Source: Streptomyces jeddahensis
Lineage (GTDB): Bacteria; Actinomycetota; Actinomycetes; Streptomycetales; Streptomycetaceae
Assembly (NCBI RefSeq): GCF_001642995.1
Contig: NZ_LOHS01000088.1
Location: 149,042 to 213,041, forward strand
Direction: 5' to 3'
DNA: 64,000 bases
The translations under genes and the position numbers were made by a program. Positions 1 to 8,788 of the stretch are shown piece by piece. Below the pieces are notes generated by a model. The model saw nothing but the letters and a program-made list of their open reading frames with translations, was not told the origin of the DNA and ran no database searches. Each line of letters starts with the position of its first letter. Position 1 is the stretch's first letter.

Positions 1-35
1 GGGCACCTGAGTCACCGTCGCCGGAGGGAGATTCC

Positions 36-998
36 ATGGCTGCCGCACCCTCCCCTCGCTGGGAACACGCCGTGGTCACCGGCGGAGCCGGCTTCGTCGG
101 CTCGCACCTGTGTACCGCGCTGATCGCCGAGGGAACCGCTGTGACCTGCGTCGACGACTTCTGCACGGGTACGCCCGAGAACGTGGCCCAGCTCGCGGGC
201 CGGCCGGAGTTCAGCCTGCTGCGGGCCGACGTCACCGAGCCGTTCGACATCGCACGGCCCACCGACCTCGTCCTGCACTTCGCGTCCCCGGCCTCGCCCG
301 CCGACTATCTGCGCCTGCCGCTGCACACGCTCGAGACCGGCAGTCTGGGCACCCGCAACGCGCTGATGCTCGCCCGCCGTCACGGAGCACGCTTCGTGCT
401 CGCCTCCACCTCGGAGGCGTACGGCGATCCGCAGCAGCATCCGCAGAGTGAGAGTTACTGGGGCAACGTCAACCCGGTCGGACCGCGCAGTGTGTACGAC
501 GAGGCCAAGCGGTTCGGCGAGGCGCTCACCACAGCCGAGGCGGGGGTGCACGGCACCGCAACAGGCATCGTGCGGCTGTTCAACACCTACGGCCCGCGCA
601 TGCGCGGGTACGACGGCCGCGCGGTGCCCACCTTCGTCCGCCAGGCGCTGGCCGGCGAACCGCTCACCGTCACCGGCGACGGGGGGCAGACCCGCTCCCT
701 CGCCTATGTCGACGACACCGTGCGCGGCATCCTCGCCATGGCCGCATCCGATCTGCCCGGGCCCGTCAACATCGGCAATCCCGACGAGATCACGATGCTC
801 GACCTGGCGTACAAGATCATTGAACTGGCGGGATCGGACTCCACCGTCCGCTTCATCGAGCGACCCGCCGATGATCCCGCCGTGCGCTGCCCGGACATCA
901 CGCTTGCCCGCGACAAGCTCCAGTGGGAGCCGCAGATCTCCGCCGACGAGGGCCTCGCCCGGACGATCGGCTGGTACCGCGGGCAGAAGGCCGGCTGA
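36..998 (+). CDS. UDP-glucuronate decarboxylase-like NAD-dependent sugar epimerase/dehydratase
   Basis: This is an extended short-chain dehydrogenase acting on a nucleotide sugar in the cytoplasm. The Rossmann motif GGAGFVG lies at residues 16-22 and the catalytic pair is Tyr154/Lys158 (YDEAK). Long stretches (SPASPADY, SEAYGDP, YWGNVNPVGPRSVYDE, FNTYGPRM, GDGGQTRSLAYVDD) follow the UDP-glucuronate decarboxylase (UXS) subfamily, which converts UDP-GlcA to UDP-xylose. Its 320 aa are normal for the family. The ATG follows a GGAGGGAG ribosome site. It opens the visible glycan cluster, which may continue left of the window. An ADP-heptose epimerase (HldD) role is less likely from these motifs; the exact substrate is inferred. 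Confidence 0.88.
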   Translation: MAAAPSPRWEHAVVTGGAGFVGSHLCTALIAEGTAVTCVDDFCTGTPENVAQLAGRPEFSLLRADVTEPFDIARPTDLVLHFASPASPADYLRLPLHTLETGSLGTRNALMLARRHGARFVLASTSEAYGDPQQHPQSESYWGNVNPVGPRSVYDEAKRFGEALTTAEAGVHGTATGIVRLFNTYGPRMRGYDGRAVPTFVRQALAGEPLTVTGDGGQTRSLAYVDDTVRGILAMAASDLPGPVNIGNPDEITMLDLAYKIIELAGSDSTVRFIERPADDPAVRCPDITLARDKLQWEPQISADEGLARTIGWYRGQKAG

Positions 999-1071
999 TC
1001 CGCCGAGCCGCCCGCCCCCTCACGCCGTCAGTGACCGACCGCGGCCACCGGGCCGCCGAAAGGGCACCCCT

Positions 1072-2757
1072 ATGCGCGTTCTCGGCATCAACGCTCTCTT
1101 CCACGACCCGGCCGCCGCTCTCGTCATCGACGGGCACACCGTTGCAGCGGCGGAGGAGGAACGGTTCACGCGGCGCAAGCACGGCAAGCGGCCGGTGCCG
1201 TTCTCCGCCTGGGAACTCCCGGAGAAATCGGCTTCATGGTGTCTGCGCCAGGCCGGTCTCAGGCCCGAGGACCTGGACGCCGTCGCGTACTCCTTCTCCC
1301 CGGCCCTGGCCCGCCCGGCTGGCGAGATGGGGCTCGACGACCCCTGGGACCACCTGCGGCTCATGTACGCCGAACAGGCTCCCCGCTTCCTGCGCACCGC
1401 GCTTCCCGGGCTCGACCCCCGCAAGGTGAGGTTCGTCCCCCACCACATGGCGCACGCCGCGTCGAGCGCACTGGCCGCCCCGGACGCCGAACCCTCCTCC
1501 GTACTGGTCCTCGACGGCCGCGGCGAAGCCACATCGCACCTGGCCGCCCGGCGTGTCGGCGACCACCTGGAACCCCTCCACGGCCAGCGGCTGCCGCACT
1601 CCCTCGGCCTCGTCTACGAGGAACTCACCGAGCACCTGGGCTTCCTGCGCTCCTCCGACGAGTACAAGGTGATGGCCCTGGCCTCCTACGGCACCCCGCG
1701 GATGCTGCCGGAGCTCCGGAAGTACGTGTACGCCACCGGCGACGGCGGCTTCCATGCCACCGGGGTGCCGTGGACGGAGTTCTGCGGTCCGGTACGGCCC
1801 GGCGAGGCGTGGTCGCAGGACCACGCCGACCTCGCGGCCAGCGCCCAGGTGTGCCTGGAGGAGACGCTGCTGGATCTTGTCCGCTGGCTGCACGGGCAGA
1901 CCGGCGACCGGGTCCTCACCATGGCCGGGGGAGTGGCGCTCAACTGCGTCGCCAACTCCCGTATCGCGCGGGAAGGTCCGTTCGACCGGGTGTGGGTGCA
2001 GCCCGCCGCCGGTGACGCCGGGACCGCGCTCGGAGGCGCCCTGTACCTGGCGGCGGAAGGCGGCGAGCACACCGAGCCGATGGCGGGCGCCGATCTCGGG
2101 CGCGGCTGGTCGGACGCCGAGTTGGAGGCCTGGCTGAAGACCGCCGCCGTGCCCTACGAGCGCCCCGCCGACGTCGCCGAGACGGTAGCCGAGGCGCTCG
2201 CCGACGACGCCATCGTCGCCTGGTTCCAGGGCCGCGCCGAATACGGTCCGCGGGCCCTCGGACACCGTTCCCTGCTGGCCCACCCCGGGCGCTCGGGCAA
2301 CCTCGAGCGGCTCAACGACGTCAAGGGGCGGGAGCAGTTCCGGCCCGTCGCGCCCATGGTGCTGGCCGACCGCGCGGCCGAGATCTTCGACGGCCCGCTG
2401 CCCAGCCCGTACATGCTCTTCGTGCACGACGTGGCTTCCGAATGGCGCGAGCGCATCCCGGCCGTCGTGCACGTGGACGGCACGGCCCGCATCCAGACCG
2501 TCGACCCGGCCACCGAACCGCTGGTGGCCCGGATGCTCGGCTGCTTCGAACGGCTGACGGGCCTGCCCGTCGTCGTCAACACCAGCCTCAACACGGCCGG
2601 CCGCCCGATGGTCGACGATCCCCGCGACGCCCTCGAGTGCTTCGGATCCGCCCCCGTGGACCTCCTGGCCATCGGCCCGTTCGTGGTCCGCCGCGGGGTG
2701 TTCTTCGCGGGCGGGCGCTCGGAGGGGGCGGCCGCGGACGACGGGGGAGGCCGGTGA
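1072..2757 (+). CDS. NodU/CmcH-family sugar O-carbamoyltransferase
   Basis: The family transfers a carbamoyl group from carbamoyl phosphate, via carbamoyl-AMP, to a hydroxyl on a sugar or natural product. The start MRVLGINALFHDPAAAL is typical. The ligand-binding histidines HHMAHAASS sit near residue 123, and the C-terminal YrdC-like part carries GPRALGHRSLLAHP (about 390) and REQFRPVAPMV (about 420). Its 561 aa fit the family. I chose the ATG at 1072 because GAAAGGG lies just upstream and the homology begins there, although the frame stays open leftwards. The stop overlaps the next start (GTGA), so the two are probably translationally coupled. In this context it likely decorates the cluster's glycan. 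Confidence 0.92.
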   Translation: MRVLGINALFHDPAAALVIDGHTVAAAEEERFTRRKHGKRPVPFSAWELPEKSASWCLRQAGLRPEDLDAVAYSFSPALARPAGEMGLDDPWDHLRLMYAEQAPRFLRTALPGLDPRKVRFVPHHMAHAASSALAAPDAEPSSVLVLDGRGEATSHLAARRVGDHLEPLHGQRLPHSLGLVYEELTEHLGFLRSSDEYKVMALASYGTPRMLPELRKYVYATGDGGFHATGVPWTEFCGPVRPGEAWSQDHADLAASAQVCLEETLLDLVRWLHGQTGDRVLTMAGGVALNCVANSRIAREGPFDRVWVQPAAGDAGTALGGALYLAAEGGEHTEPMAGADLGRGWSDAELEAWLKTAAVPYERPADVAETVAEALADDAIVAWFQGRAEYGPRALGHRSLLAHPGRSGNLERLNDVKGREQFRPVAPMVLADRAAEIFDGPLPSPYMLFVHDVASEWRERIPAVVHVDGTARIQTVDPATEPLVARMLGCFERLTGLPVVVNTSLNTAGRPMVDDPRDALECFGSAPVDLLAIGPFVVRRGVFFAGGRSEGAAADDGGGR

Positions 2758-3839
2758 GCGGGCACCAAGGGCACCGGCCCCGCGGGGACGGCCCGGATCC
2801 CGCGTACGCGATCGTCATCCCCACGCTGGGCCGCCCCAGCCTGTCCGTGTGCCTGCGTGCACTGGCCACCGGCCAAGGGCCGCGCCCGCGCCGGATCGTG
2901 CTGGTCGACGACCGCCGGCCGCCCGGCGAGCCGTCCTCGCCGGCGGACGCGATACCCGACGCGCTCCGGCCGCTCGTCGAAATCGTCCGGGGCCGCGCCG
3001 CCGGTCCCGCCGCAGCCCGGAACACCGGATGGACAGCAGCCCCCGAGCCCTGGATCGCCTTCCTCGACGACGATGTCGTGCCCAGTCCGACCTGGGCTGC
3101 GGACCTCGCCGCCGACCTCGCGGCGGCCGGTCCCCGTACGGCAGGCATACAGGGCCGCATCAGCGTCCCGCTCCCGCAGGACCGGCGCGCCACCGACTGG
3201 GAACGGAACACCGCCGGGCTGGCCACGGCCCGCTGGATCACGGCGGACATGGCCTACCGCCGCGCGGGCCTGGAGGCCGTCGGCGGGTTCGACGAGCGCT
3301 TTCCCCGCGCCTTCCGCGAGGACGCCGACCTGGCGCTGCGGATCGCCGATGCGGGCTGGGAGCTCACCGTGGGCCGGCGCCGTACGACCCATCCGGTCCG
3401 GCCCGCGGACCGCTGGGTGTCGGTGAGGACGCAGGCCGGCAACGCGGACGACGTGCTGATGAACCGCATCCACGGCCGTGACTGGTGGGAGCGGGCCGGC
3501 GCGCCGCGGGGCCGCCTGCCCCGGCACCTCGCCGTCACGGCGGCAGCCGCGGCCGGCCTGGTGTGCGCCGCGGCGGGCCGTCGGCGTACGGCGGCCGTGA
3601 CAGCGGCGCTGTGGTTGGCCGGAACCGCGGAGTTCGCCGTGGCGCGCATCCTGCCCGGGCCGCGGACCCGCGACGAGATCGCCACGATGGCGGCCAGCAG
3701 CGTGCTCATCCCGCCGGTCGCGGCGGCCCACTGGGTCAAGGGCCTCTGGACTCACGGCTTCGTCCAGCGCCACGACGGCCGCCCTCGTCCCCGGCAGACC
3801 GCTGCACCGGACCGGACGGCGTTCGATGCGCGCGCGTAG
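2754..3839 (+). CDS. Family 2 glycosyltransferase with C-terminal hydrophobic segments
   Basis: A GT-A fold inverting transferase. The N-terminal strand AIVIPTLGRPSL begins at about residue 20, the metal/nucleotide-binding acidic motif FLDDDVVP is near residue 104, and the acceptor-side FREDADLALRI is near 187. Two or three hydrophobic stretches (about 260-340) suggest membrane attachment. GTG 2754 overlaps the carbamoyltransferase stop by 4 bp, and homology begins only about 16 codons later, so the longer upstream frame is not used. The sugar donor and acceptor cannot be read from sequence. About 100 bp without a gene follow before the HAD phosphatase. Confidence 0.88.
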   Translation: MSGHQGHRPRGDGPDPAYAIVIPTLGRPSLSVCLRALATGQGPRPRRIVLVDDRRPPGEPSSPADAIPDALRPLVEIVRGRAAGPAAARNTGWTAAPEPWIAFLDDDVVPSPTWAADLAADLAAAGPRTAGIQGRISVPLPQDRRATDWERNTAGLATARWITADMAYRRAGLEAVGGFDERFPRAFREDADLALRIADAGWELTVGRRRTTHPVRPADRWVSVRTQAGNADDVLMNRIHGRDWWERAGAPRGRLPRHLAVTAAAAAGLVCAAAGRRRTAAVTAALWLAGTAEFAVARILPGPRTRDEIATMAASSVLIPPVAAAHWVKGLWTHGFVQRHDGRPRPRQTAAPDRTAFDARA

Positions 3840-3938
3840 TGCGACGCCCGCGCCCGCCAGGGGTTTCGGGTGTTTCTCCGCTGATTGTCATCGAACGCTA
3901 CGTTTGGTGGCGCTTCATACGGATACCAGGAGGGTGTG

Positions 3939-4589
3939 ATGGCCACATCAGCCCCACTGGCATCAGGGGCCACAGCCCAGAGCGGTCCGTGGCTGTTCGC
4001 CGCAGGCGCCCGCCACCGGCAGCTCGCACACACGCGTCCCCGGGCAGGGCCCCTGCCGTCCGCGGTGCTGTTCGACCGCGACGGCACGCTGATCGAGGAC
4101 GTGCCCTACAACGGCGACCCCGCACGCGTACGGCCCATGCCCACGGCCCGTGCCGCCCTCGACGCCGTACGAGCCCACGGCCTGCCGGTCGGTGTCGTCA
4201 GCAACCAGTCGGGGGTCGGCCGGGGCCTGATCGCCCGCCCTCAGGTCGTGGCCGTGCAGCGACGCGTCGAGGAGCTGCTCGGCCCCGTCGGCATCTGGGC
4301 CGTGTGCCCGCACAGCCCCGACGATCGCTGCACGTGCCGCAAGCCCGCCCCCGGTCTCGTCCTCGCCGTCTGCGCACGGCTCGGCGTCGACCCGCGCCAG
4401 GCCGCAGTCATCGGCGACATCGGCAGCGACATGGAGGCCGCGCGCGCGGCGGGCGCGCGGGGCGTCCTGGTCCCCACGGAGATCACCCTGCGACAGGAGA
4501 TCGCCCAGGCCCCGGAGACGGCCCCCGACCTGCTGACCGCCGTGCAGGGTCTGCTGAGCCGCCGGGTACGGGCGGGAGGTGCCCCTTGA
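3939..4589 (+). CDS. gmhB: HAD-IIIA phosphatase, D-glycero-D-manno-heptose 1,7-bisphosphate 7-phosphatase (GmhB) type
   Basis: GmhB removes the 7-phosphate from heptose 1,7-bisphosphate, the step between the kinase and nucleotidyltransferase activities of HldE. The HAD nucleophile motif DRDGTL has Asp46 and Asp48. Motif II is SNQSG. The GmhB-specific zinc loop is intact: Cys123-x-His125-x5-Cys131-x-Cys133-Arg-Lys-Pro. The closing GDIGSDMEAA motif is present. Its 216 aa include about 40 extra N-terminal residues over the minimal domain. ATG 3939 has an ideal AGGAGG five bases upstream; the TTG 18 codons earlier has none. With gmhA and hldE in the same run, the heptose assignment is firm as inference. 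The next gene's TTG overlaps its stop. Confidence 0.88.
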   Translation: MATSAPLASGATAQSGPWLFAAGARHRQLAHTRPRAGPLPSAVLFDRDGTLIEDVPYNGDPARVRPMPTARAALDAVRAHGLPVGVVSNQSGVGRGLIARPQVVAVQRRVEELLGPVGIWAVCPHSPDDRCTCRKPAPGLVLAVCARLGVDPRQAAVIGDIGSDMEAARAAGARGVLVPTEITLRQEIAQAPETAPDLLTAVQGLLSRRVRAGGAP

Positions 4590-5647
4590 CCGGGCACCTG
4601 GCCGGGAACCGCGCGCGGCCCCGCACCCTCGTCGTCCGGCTCGACAGCGCCGGCGACGTCCTGCTCGCCTCTCCCGCCGTGCGGGCCGTCGCCGCGGGCT
4701 CCGCGCACACCGCGGTCCTGTGCGGCCCGCTCGGCGAACGCGCTGCGCGGCTGCTGCCCGGCGTGGACGAGGTGCTGGTGTACGACGCACCGTGGGTGGG
4801 ACTCGACCCCGGCCCCGTCCGGCGTGACACCGTCGACGCGCTCGTCGATGCCGTGGCGGCCCGCCGCTTCGACCGCGCCCTGGTCCTCGCCTCCTACCAC
4901 CAGAGCCCGCTCCCCGCCGCCCTGCTCCTGAAAACGGCCGGCATCCCCTGGGTCGGCGCGGACAGCGAGCACTACCCCGGATCGCTCCTCGACCTGCGGC
5001 ACCACCGAGTCCCGCACCGGCACGAGGCACGCGCCGCTCTCGACCTCGCCGAGGCGGCCGGCTTCGCCCTCCCGCCCGGCGACGACGGAGCCCTGCACAT
5101 CGTCGAGCCTCCCGACACCACGCCCCTCACCGGCACCGATCCGTACGTCGTCGTTCACCCCGGGGCCGCCGTGCCGGCCCGCGCCTGGAGCCCCGAGCGG
5201 GCCGCGCGCGCCGTCGCCGCGCTGGACGCGGCAGGCCACCGCGTCGTGGTCACCGGCGGCCCAGCGGAGAAGGAACTCACCGCCGACGTCGCCGCGGATT
5301 GCGCCCTCGACCTCGGCGGCCGTACCGGCTTCCCGGAGCTCGCGGGGGTGCTGGCCGGGGCGCGCGCCGTGGTGACGGGCAACACCGGCCCCTCGCACCT
5401 CGCCGCGGCCGTCGGCACCCCGGTCGTCTGCCTCTTCGCGCCCGTCGTACCGGCAGAACGCTGGGCGCCCTACCGCGTACCGCACGTCCTGCTCGGCCGG
5501 CAGGACGCGCCGTGCGCAGGCACCCGCGCCCGCATCTGCCCGGTACCGGGACACCCCTGCCTCGACTCGGTGACCGATGCGGACGTGCTCGATGCCGTCG
5601 CCTCGCTGGTGGCGGCGGAAGGCGGTCCTGCAGCCATCCGGAGGTGA
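4586..5647 (+). CDS. GT9 family glycosyltransferase (heptosyltransferase-like)
   Basis: The GT9 family transfers heptose from ADP-heptose in Gram-negative LPS cores; here the acceptor is unknown. The N-terminal RTLVVRLDSAGDVLLASPAVRAV and the C-terminal block TGNTGPSHLAAAVGTPVVCLFAP with HPGAAVPARAWSPER are the family hallmarks. Size is 353 aa. The frame is open far upstream, but TTG 4586 has GGGAGG about 8 bases before it and overlaps the GmhB TGA, and homology starts about 10 residues later. It is one of two GT9 paralogues in the cluster. Co-occurrence with heptose biosynthesis makes a heptosyl donor the most economical reading. Confidence 0.88.
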   Translation: MTGHLAGNRARPRTLVVRLDSAGDVLLASPAVRAVAAGSAHTAVLCGPLGERAARLLPGVDEVLVYDAPWVGLDPGPVRRDTVDALVDAVAARRFDRALVLASYHQSPLPAALLLKTAGIPWVGADSEHYPGSLLDLRHHRVPHRHEARAALDLAEAAGFALPPGDDGALHIVEPPDTTPLTGTDPYVVVHPGAAVPARAWSPERAARAVAALDAAGHRVVVTGGPAEKELTADVAADCALDLGGRTGFPELAGVLAGARAVVTGNTGPSHLAAAVGTPVVCLFAPVVPAERWAPYRVPHVLLGRQDAPCAGTRARICPVPGHPCLDSVTDADVLDAVASLVAAEGGPAAIRR

Positions 5648-5651
5648 CCGC

Positions 5652-6617
5652 ATGAACATCCTGATCTGGCATGTGCACGGCTCCTGGACCACGTCGTTCG
5701 TCCAGGGTCCGCACACCTATCTGCTGCCGGTCCTGCCGGACCGCGGCCCTGAAGGCCGCGGCCGGGCCCGTACGTTCTCCTGGCCCTCCTCCGCCGTCGA
5801 AATGGCGCCTGAACAACTGCGCGACACGCCTGTGGACCTGGTCATCCTGCAGCGGCCGCACGAGGCCGCCCTGGCCGAGCGCTGGCTCGGCGGCCGCCGC
5901 CCCGGACGCGACGTGCCCGCCGTCTACCTTGAGCACAACGCTCCAGACCGGAACGTCCCCGAAAGCCGCCATCCCTGCGCCGACCGCGACGACCTGGTCG
6001 TGGTGCACGTCACCCACTTCAACCGGCTCTTCTGGGACAACGGCCGCACCCGCACCGCCGTCATCGAACACGGCATCGTCGACCCCGGCCACCAGTACAC
6101 AGGCAGGCTCGAACGTGCCGCCGTCGTCGTCAACGAGCCCGTACGCCGCGGCCGTTACACCGGAACCGACCTGCTGTCCGCGCTGAGCGAGGCGGCACCC
6201 CTCGATGTCTTCGGCATGCGGACCGAAGGGCTCGCCGGGCACCTCGGACTGCCCCCTGACCGCTGCCGCGCCCAGGACCTCCCTCAGTCGCAGCTGCACA
6301 CGGCCATGGCGCAGCGCCGCCTCTACCTGCACCCGGTGCGCTGGACCTCGCTCGGGCTCTCCCTCCTCGAGGCCATGCACCTCGGGATGCCCGTCGTCGC
6401 CCTGGCCACGACCGAGGCGGTCGAGGCTGTGCCGCCCGGCGCGGGGGTGCTGTCGACGCGCCCGGACGTCCTCGCCCGGGCCGCCCGTACCTATCTCGAC
6501 GACCCCGAAGCCGCGGCCGAGGACGGAGCACGGGCCCGCCGCGCGGCCCTCGACCGGTACGGACTCAAGCGCTTCCTGGGCGACTGGGAGCGGCTGATGG
6601 AGGAGGTGACCCGCTGA
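5652..6617 (+). CDS. GT-B fold glycosyltransferase (GT4-like)
   Basis: A 321-aa putative glycosyltransferase. It opens with MNILIWHVHGSWTTSFVQG, carries an EHNAPDRNVPES segment near the domain junction, and has the retaining GT4 C-terminal nucleotide-binding block SLGLSLLEAMHLGMPVVALATTEAVEAV with the conserved E-x7-E spacing. There is no signal or membrane segment, so it acts in the cytoplasm. ATG 5652 follows the GT9 stop by 4 bp with GGAGGTGA just upstream. Its stop shares one base with the next ATG (TGATG). Donor and acceptor are unknown. Confidence 0.8.
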   Translation: MNILIWHVHGSWTTSFVQGPHTYLLPVLPDRGPEGRGRARTFSWPSSAVEMAPEQLRDTPVDLVILQRPHEAALAERWLGGRRPGRDVPAVYLEHNAPDRNVPESRHPCADRDDLVVVHVTHFNRLFWDNGRTRTAVIEHGIVDPGHQYTGRLERAAVVVNEPVRRGRYTGTDLLSALSEAAPLDVFGMRTEGLAGHLGLPPDRCRAQDLPQSQLHTAMAQRRLYLHPVRWTSLGLSLLEAMHLGMPVVALATTEAVEAVPPGAGVLSTRPDVLARAARTYLDDPEAAAEDGARARRAALDRYGLKRFLGDWERLMEEVTR

Positions 6618-7954
6618 TGACGCGCAACACGCCGCGCAACACCCCGCGCAAGGAGACGCGCAACACCCCGCGCACGGAGACGCGCAGCGACCTGGGCAGT
6701 GACCTGCGCAAGGACGCGCGCGACGACCGCGCCGGCGGTCTGGCCATCGCGCTCGTCTCGGAGCACGCCAGCCCACTCGCGGTCCTGGGCGGTGTGGACG
6801 CGGGCGGCCAGAACGTCCACGTCGCCCAGCTCGCCGGGGCGCTCGCCGACCGCGGCCACCGGGTCACGGTCTACACCCGCCGCGACGCGCCGGAGCTGCC
6901 ACCATCCGTGCCGTTGCGGCCGGGAGTCGAGGTACGGCACGTACCCGCCGGACCCGCCCGATCGATACCCAAGGACGAACTCCTCCCGCACATGCCCGAG
7001 TTCGGCCGCCACCTGGCGGGGCAGTGGGGAAGCGAACCGCCCGACATGGTGCACTCGCACTTCTGGATGTCCGGCATCGCCACGCTCCAGGCCGCCGGCG
7101 AGCTGGGCCTGCCCTTCACGCACACGTATCACGCACTGGGCACGGTGAAGCGGCGCCACCAGAAGGAGGCCGACACCAGCCCTCCGGAGCGGATCGGATG
7201 GGAGACCACCGTCGGCGAGGGCTGCGACCGCATCATCGCGACCTGCCGCGACGAGGTCCGTGAACTGGCCGCCATGGGACTGTCCCCCGGCCGGACGGCC
7301 ATCGTGCCGTGCGGTGTCGACCCCGAACGCTTTACACCGCAGGGACCGGTGGCACCGCGCACCCCCGGCCGCCACCGGCTCGTCCAGGTCGGCCGGCTGG
7401 TCCCGCGCAAGGGCACCGACGTCTCCATCGCCGCGCTCGCCCTGCTGACGGACGCCGAACTCGTCATCGCCGGCGGGCCTCTGGCCGACCACCTCGACGG
7501 CGATCCAGAAGTACGGCGCCTGCGCGCCCTGGCCCAGGACCTCGGCGTGGTCGACCGCGTCCGCTTCACCGGCGGGCTGCCCCGCGAGGACGTCCCCGCC
7601 CTGCTGCGCAGCGCCGACCTCGTGCTCTGCCCGGCGTACTACGAGCCCTTCGGCATCGTGCCGCTCGAGGCCATGGGCTGCGGAACCCCCGTGGTCGCCA
7701 GCGCGGTCGGCGGACAGCAGGACACCGTGGCCGACCCCGGCACGGGCCGGCTCGTACCGCCGCGCGACCCCGTCGCCCTCGCCCAGGCCGTCGGCGAACT
7801 GCTCGACGACCCCGTGCAGCGTGCCGCCTGCGGCGCGGCGGGACGCAGGCGCGTCCTGGCCCGCTACGGATGGGACCGGGTGGCCGCGGCCACCGAGGCC
7901 GTCTACCGGGACGTCCTGGCACGGCGCCCGGCGGGAATTCCCGGAGCGGCGTGA
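6617..7954 (+). CDS. Group 1 (GT4) glycosyltransferase with repetitive basic N-terminal tail
   Basis: A retaining glycosyltransferase of 445 aa. The catalytic part starts near residue 40 (LAIALVSEHASPLAVLGGVDAGGQNVHV, with the GG-Q donor loop). It continues through VHSHFWMSG, HTYHALGTVKRRHQ, VQVGRLVPRKGTDVSI and YYEPFGIVPLEAMGCGTPVVAS with the E-x7-E motif. The first ~38 residues are low-complexity and basic (RNTPR/KETRNTPR units), from an in-frame 24-bp DNA repeat at 6635-6682. They could be a disordered tail, or the true start could be later, although ATG 6617 is coupled to the previous stop and has AGGAGG upstream. Confidence 0.88.
   Translation: MTRNTPRNTPRKETRNTPRTETRSDLGSDLRKDARDDRAGGLAIALVSEHASPLAVLGGVDAGGQNVHVAQLAGALADRGHRVTVYTRRDAPELPPSVPLRPGVEVRHVPAGPARSIPKDELLPHMPEFGRHLAGQWGSEPPDMVHSHFWMSGIATLQAAGELGLPFTHTYHALGTVKRRHQKEADTSPPERIGWETTVGEGCDRIIATCRDEVRELAAMGLSPGRTAIVPCGVDPERFTPQGPVAPRTPGRHRLVQVGRLVPRKGTDVSIAALALLTDAELVIAGGPLADHLDGDPEVRRLRALAQDLGVVDRVRFTGGLPREDVPALLRSADLVLCPAYYEPFGIVPLEAMGCGTPVVASAVGGQQDTVADPGTGRLVPPRDPVALAQAVGELLDDPVQRAACGAAGRRRVLARYGWDRVAAATEAVYRDVLARRPAGIPGAA
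6635..6682 (+). repeat. 24-bp in-frame tandem repeat (2 copies) at 5' end of glycosyltransferase
   Basis: Two adjacent 24-bp units (6635-6658 and 6659-6682) differ at a single base and are preceded by a partial third copy. Being a multiple of three, the repeat keeps the frame and encodes RNTPRKET / RNTPRTET. Confidence 0.75.
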
Positions 7955-8061
7955 CGCAGGACCGCAACCGGCCGCTGACCGACCTCACACTCGCGAAGGG
8001 GGTACGGGCCGGGACCGCCGCCGTCCGTGCGGACGCCGGCAGGCCGGACCGCCAGCCATGA
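7951..8061 (+). CDS. Putative 36-aa micro-ORF coupled to both neighbours
   Basis: GTG 7951 overlaps the glycosyltransferase stop (GTGA). Its own TGA at 8059-8061 overlaps the ATG of gmhA at 8058 (ATGA). A GGAG lies about 4 bases before the GTG. The product would be a basic, hydrophilic peptide (begins VTQDRNRPLTDL, ends GRPDRQP) with no recognised domain and no membrane segment. The double 4-bp overlap bridges an otherwise odd 103-bp gap in a tightly packed operon. It may simply be a translational relay that delivers ribosomes to gmhA, or chance. No homologue was checked. Confidence 0.35.
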   Translation: MTQDRNRPLTDLTLAKGVRAGTAAVRADAGRPDRQP

Positions 8062-8723
8062 CCGAACCTCTCCACTCGCCGTCCCTCCACGCGGCGCACG
8101 AGCACTGCCAGTCGATCCAGGACGCCCTGGCCCGGTTCCGGGAGCACGGCCTCGACCAGGTCACCCGGTGGGGCCTGCACCTCGCCGCGGTCCTTCCGCT
8201 CGGCGGCCGGCTGCTGGCCGCCGGAAACGGCGGCAGCGCCGCCCAGGCCCAGCACCTCACCGCCGAACTCGTCGGCCGCTACCGCGCGGACCGTCCGCCG
8301 TACTCCGCGATCGCCCTGCACGCGGAGACCTCCAGCGTGACCGCCATCGGCAACGACTACGGCTTCGAGGAGCTGTTCGCCCGTCAGGTCGCCGCCCATG
8401 GCCGGCCAGGCGACGTACTGGTGCTGATGTCGACGTCGGGACGCAGTCCGAACCTCCTCGCCGCCGCGTCCGCAGGCCACGAGGCAGGCCTGCGCGTGTG
8501 GGCGATGACGGGCCCCCGCCCCAACCCGCTCGCCGCCCATGCGCACGACTGCCTGTGCATCGCCTCGTCCAGCACCGCCACCGTCCAGGAGGCCCACCTG
8601 GTGGCCCTCCACCTGCTGTGCGAGGCCTTCGACGAGGCGACGGGAGCCGCCCGTTCCGCTGTGCCGGCCGCGACCCAGCCGGTCCTGCAGCAGGTGGAAC
8701 ACGGGCACTGGGGAGCGGCGTGA
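8058..8723 (+). CDS. gmhA: SIS-domain phosphoheptose isomerase (GmhA type)
   Basis: GmhA converts sedoheptulose 7-phosphate to D-glycero-D-manno-heptose 7-phosphate, the first step of heptose nucleotide synthesis. The 221-aa protein has the SIS sugar-phosphate loop GNGGSAAQAQHLTAELVGRY (with the conserved Glu), STSGRSPNLL, and the C-terminal SSSTATVQEAHLVALHLLCE with the zinc/active-site histidine region of GmhA. The frame is open upstream, but ATG 8058 starts at the homology boundary and overlaps the stop of the micro-ORF. It sits directly before hldE. Confidence 0.9.
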   Translation: MTEPLHSPSLHAAHEHCQSIQDALARFREHGLDQVTRWGLHLAAVLPLGGRLLAAGNGGSAAQAQHLTAELVGRYRADRPPYSAIALHAETSSVTAIGNDYGFEELFARQVAAHGRPGDVLVLMSTSGRSPNLLAAASAGHEAGLRVWAMTGPRPNPLAAHAHDCLCIASSSTATVQEAHLVALHLLCEAFDEATGAARSAVPAATQPVLQQVEHGHWGAA

Positions 8724-8788
8724 GGACGCGCCCCGGCCCGCGCGGCCGCCCCTGACCGCAGTCGTCTCCCGACACCGAGGAGGTCCCC

